Assembly: GCF_004362015.1 (NCBI RefSeq)
Contig: NZ_SNWW01000016.1
Coordinates: 1 to 45,241, forward strand
From: Flavobacterium chryseum
GTDB taxonomy: Bacteria > Bacteroidota > Bacteroidia > Flavobacteriales > Flavobacteriaceae
Direction: 5' to 3'
DNA: 45,241 nt
The position numbers and the translations under genes were made by a program. Under the pieces are notes generated by a model. That model did no database searches and was not told the DNA's origin. It saw nothing but the letters and a program-made list of their open reading frames with translations. Below are positions 44,685 to 45,241 of this stretch, one piece after another; the stretch's first letter is position 1; each line of letters begins with the position of its first letter.

Positions 44685-44796
44685 GACTTAGTAGCCCTAA
44701 CGGGACAATTCTCGAACCATTTTAGATGTGATTTGAAGAGATTGAGCGAAGGATGATTAAATATTTTTAGATGTTTAATCACAAACAAAACACATA

Positions 44797-44829
44797 AAGC
44801 CTTCAAAATCAATGATTTTTGAAGGCTTA
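44797..44829. terminator. Stem-loop with long perfect arms
   Basis: AAGCCTTCAAAAT and ATTTTTGAAGGCTT pair almost perfectly around a 4-base loop; T-rich DNA follows. No gene precedes it closely, so it may belong to a deleted gene. Confidence 0.6.
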
Positions 44830-44907
44830 TTAATTTTAGATATTGGTGATAATTAATTTTATTTTCCAAAATGAGGAAAGCCGTAAAAGTTTCATCTGCG
44901 AATAGTT

Positions 44908-44927
44908 TAGATTTGCGCGCAAATCTA
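44908..44927. promoter_or_regulatory. 20-bp perfect palindrome overlapping a TAnnTTTG promoter box
   Basis: TAGATTTGCG is followed directly by its reverse complement. The left half is a Bacteroidota -7 box (TAGATTTG), placed 33 bp before the ATG at 44949; no clear TTG -33 box is seen. A homodimeric regulator could bind here, or the mRNA 5' end could fold. Confidence 0.5.
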
Positions 44928-44948
44928 GATTTATCATCTCATACGCTT

Positions 44949-45241
44949 ATGAAAAAACTTTACCTACTACTTTTTATTTCATTGCCCTTTTTCACATACT
45001 GCCAGGATATTCTTTGGGAAAAATCATATGGGGGACAGCATGCAGATTACCTTTTTGATGCGCAGCCCACAGCCGATTACGGTTTTATTCTGGCAGGCAG
45101 CTCCCTTTCTAACAAAACAGGAAATAAAGATGATGATAACCACGGCGACCTGGATTATTGGATCTGGAAAATGAACGAAAAAGGAGATCTTGACTGGCAG
45201 AAAAGTATTGGAGGAAGCGGTTTTGACTTACTACAAAGCAT
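44949..45241 (+). CDS. Secreted repeat protein, 5' part (runs off window), same family as the left-edge gene
   Basis: The first 97 codons are visible. A signal peptide (MKKLYLLLFISLPFFTYCQ) is followed by DILWEKSYGGQHADYLFDA and DYGFILAGSSLSNKTGN, then DYWIWKMNEKGDLDWQKSIG. These are the same repeat elements (GGxxxD, GGY/GFI-GG/AGSS-SN, DYW-KxN/DxGE) as in the left-edge gene. The continuation is therefore expected to contain more such repeats and probably a T9SS C-terminal sorting domain. The start codon is preceded by a palindrome/promoter candidate. Confidence 0.8.
   Translation, partial: MKKLYLLLFISLPFFTYCQDILWEKSYGGQHADYLFDAQPTADYGFILAGSSLSNKTGNKDDDNHGDLDYWIWKMNEKGDLDWQKSIGGSGFDLLQS

Larger units (their letters stand above)
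44251..44948. other. Intergenic region upstream of Ppx-like gene and of the right-edge gene
   Basis: No gene is supported here; the small minus-strand frame at 44663-44869 is mostly hairpin sequence. A possible minus-strand -7 box (CAAATTTA at 44370-44377) may serve the Ppx-like gene. Hairpins occur at 44654 and 44797, and a palindrome at 44908. Confidence 0.5.

Noticed and set aside
44684..44730. tRNA-3'-end-like sequence (on the minus strand GGTTCGAGAATTGTCCCGTTA) next to a terminator, as at an integration site.
   Set aside because: The arms around TTCGA do not pair as a T-stem, and no anticodon or D-arm sequence is found beside it.

Overview
The window is low-GC, AT-rich DNA from a member of the Bacteroidota, most likely Flavobacterium or a close relative. 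The evidence is a protein with a type IX secretion (T9SS) C-terminal sorting domain, paired RHS proteins of Bacteroidota type, TAnnTTTG-like promoter sequence and the gene order of a Bacteroidota contractile injection system. The genus is inferred from style of sequence, not from a marker gene.

Left part (1-12.3 kb, + strand). The 3' end of a T9SS cargo protein is followed by a tight operon of two large secreted RHS/YD-repeat proteins and a small lipoprotein. The second RHS protein starts with seven 92-residue MopE-like metal-binding repeats, continues into an RHS core, and ends in a lipase-like alpha/beta-hydrolase tip with a GxSxG motif. The lipoprotein sits where an immunity gene would be expected. 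Next comes a REP/RAYT element: four REP-like copies, a tandem duplication that contains the 5' end of the RAYT transposase, and a frameshifted RAYT gene. An orphan lipoprotein-like gene follows.

Main part (12.4-42.6 kb, - strand). One run of about 22 co-directional genes, mostly overlapping or a few bases apart, encodes an extracellular contractile injection system (eCIS; Afp/PVC/MAC-like). In transcription order it contains: DUF4255 cap/terminator, an unknown 280-aa protein, a single sheath, two tube proteins, DUF5908, LysM hub, VgrG-like spike, PAAR tip, gp25 wedge, two large baseplate-J-type wedges, a 1148-aa PKD-containing protein in the place of the fibre, and the CIS tape-measure protein. 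A payload/accessory block follows: a minimal nucleotidyltransferase-like protein, two DUF6734 glycosyltransferase-like paralogues, two DUF4157 putative effectors and a SUKH-like immunity protein. The larger effector ends in a nuclease-like domain, a basic stretch and an HTH. The run closes with a truncated copy of the ATPase N-terminus, a peptidoglycan-binding/CHAP hydrolase and the AAA+ ATPase.

Right part (42.6-45.2 kb). A secreted Ppx/GppA-like (ASKHA fold) protein lies between near-identical terminators. The window ends in the 5' part of a secreted protein of the same family as the truncated gene at the left edge, preceded by a perfect 20-bp palindrome.

The parts most worth study are the eCIS accessory block (nucleotidyltransferase plus glycosyltransferase-like pair), the nuclease/HTH effector with its SUKH partner, and the CHAP gene that is bracketed by two copies of the ATPase 5' end.
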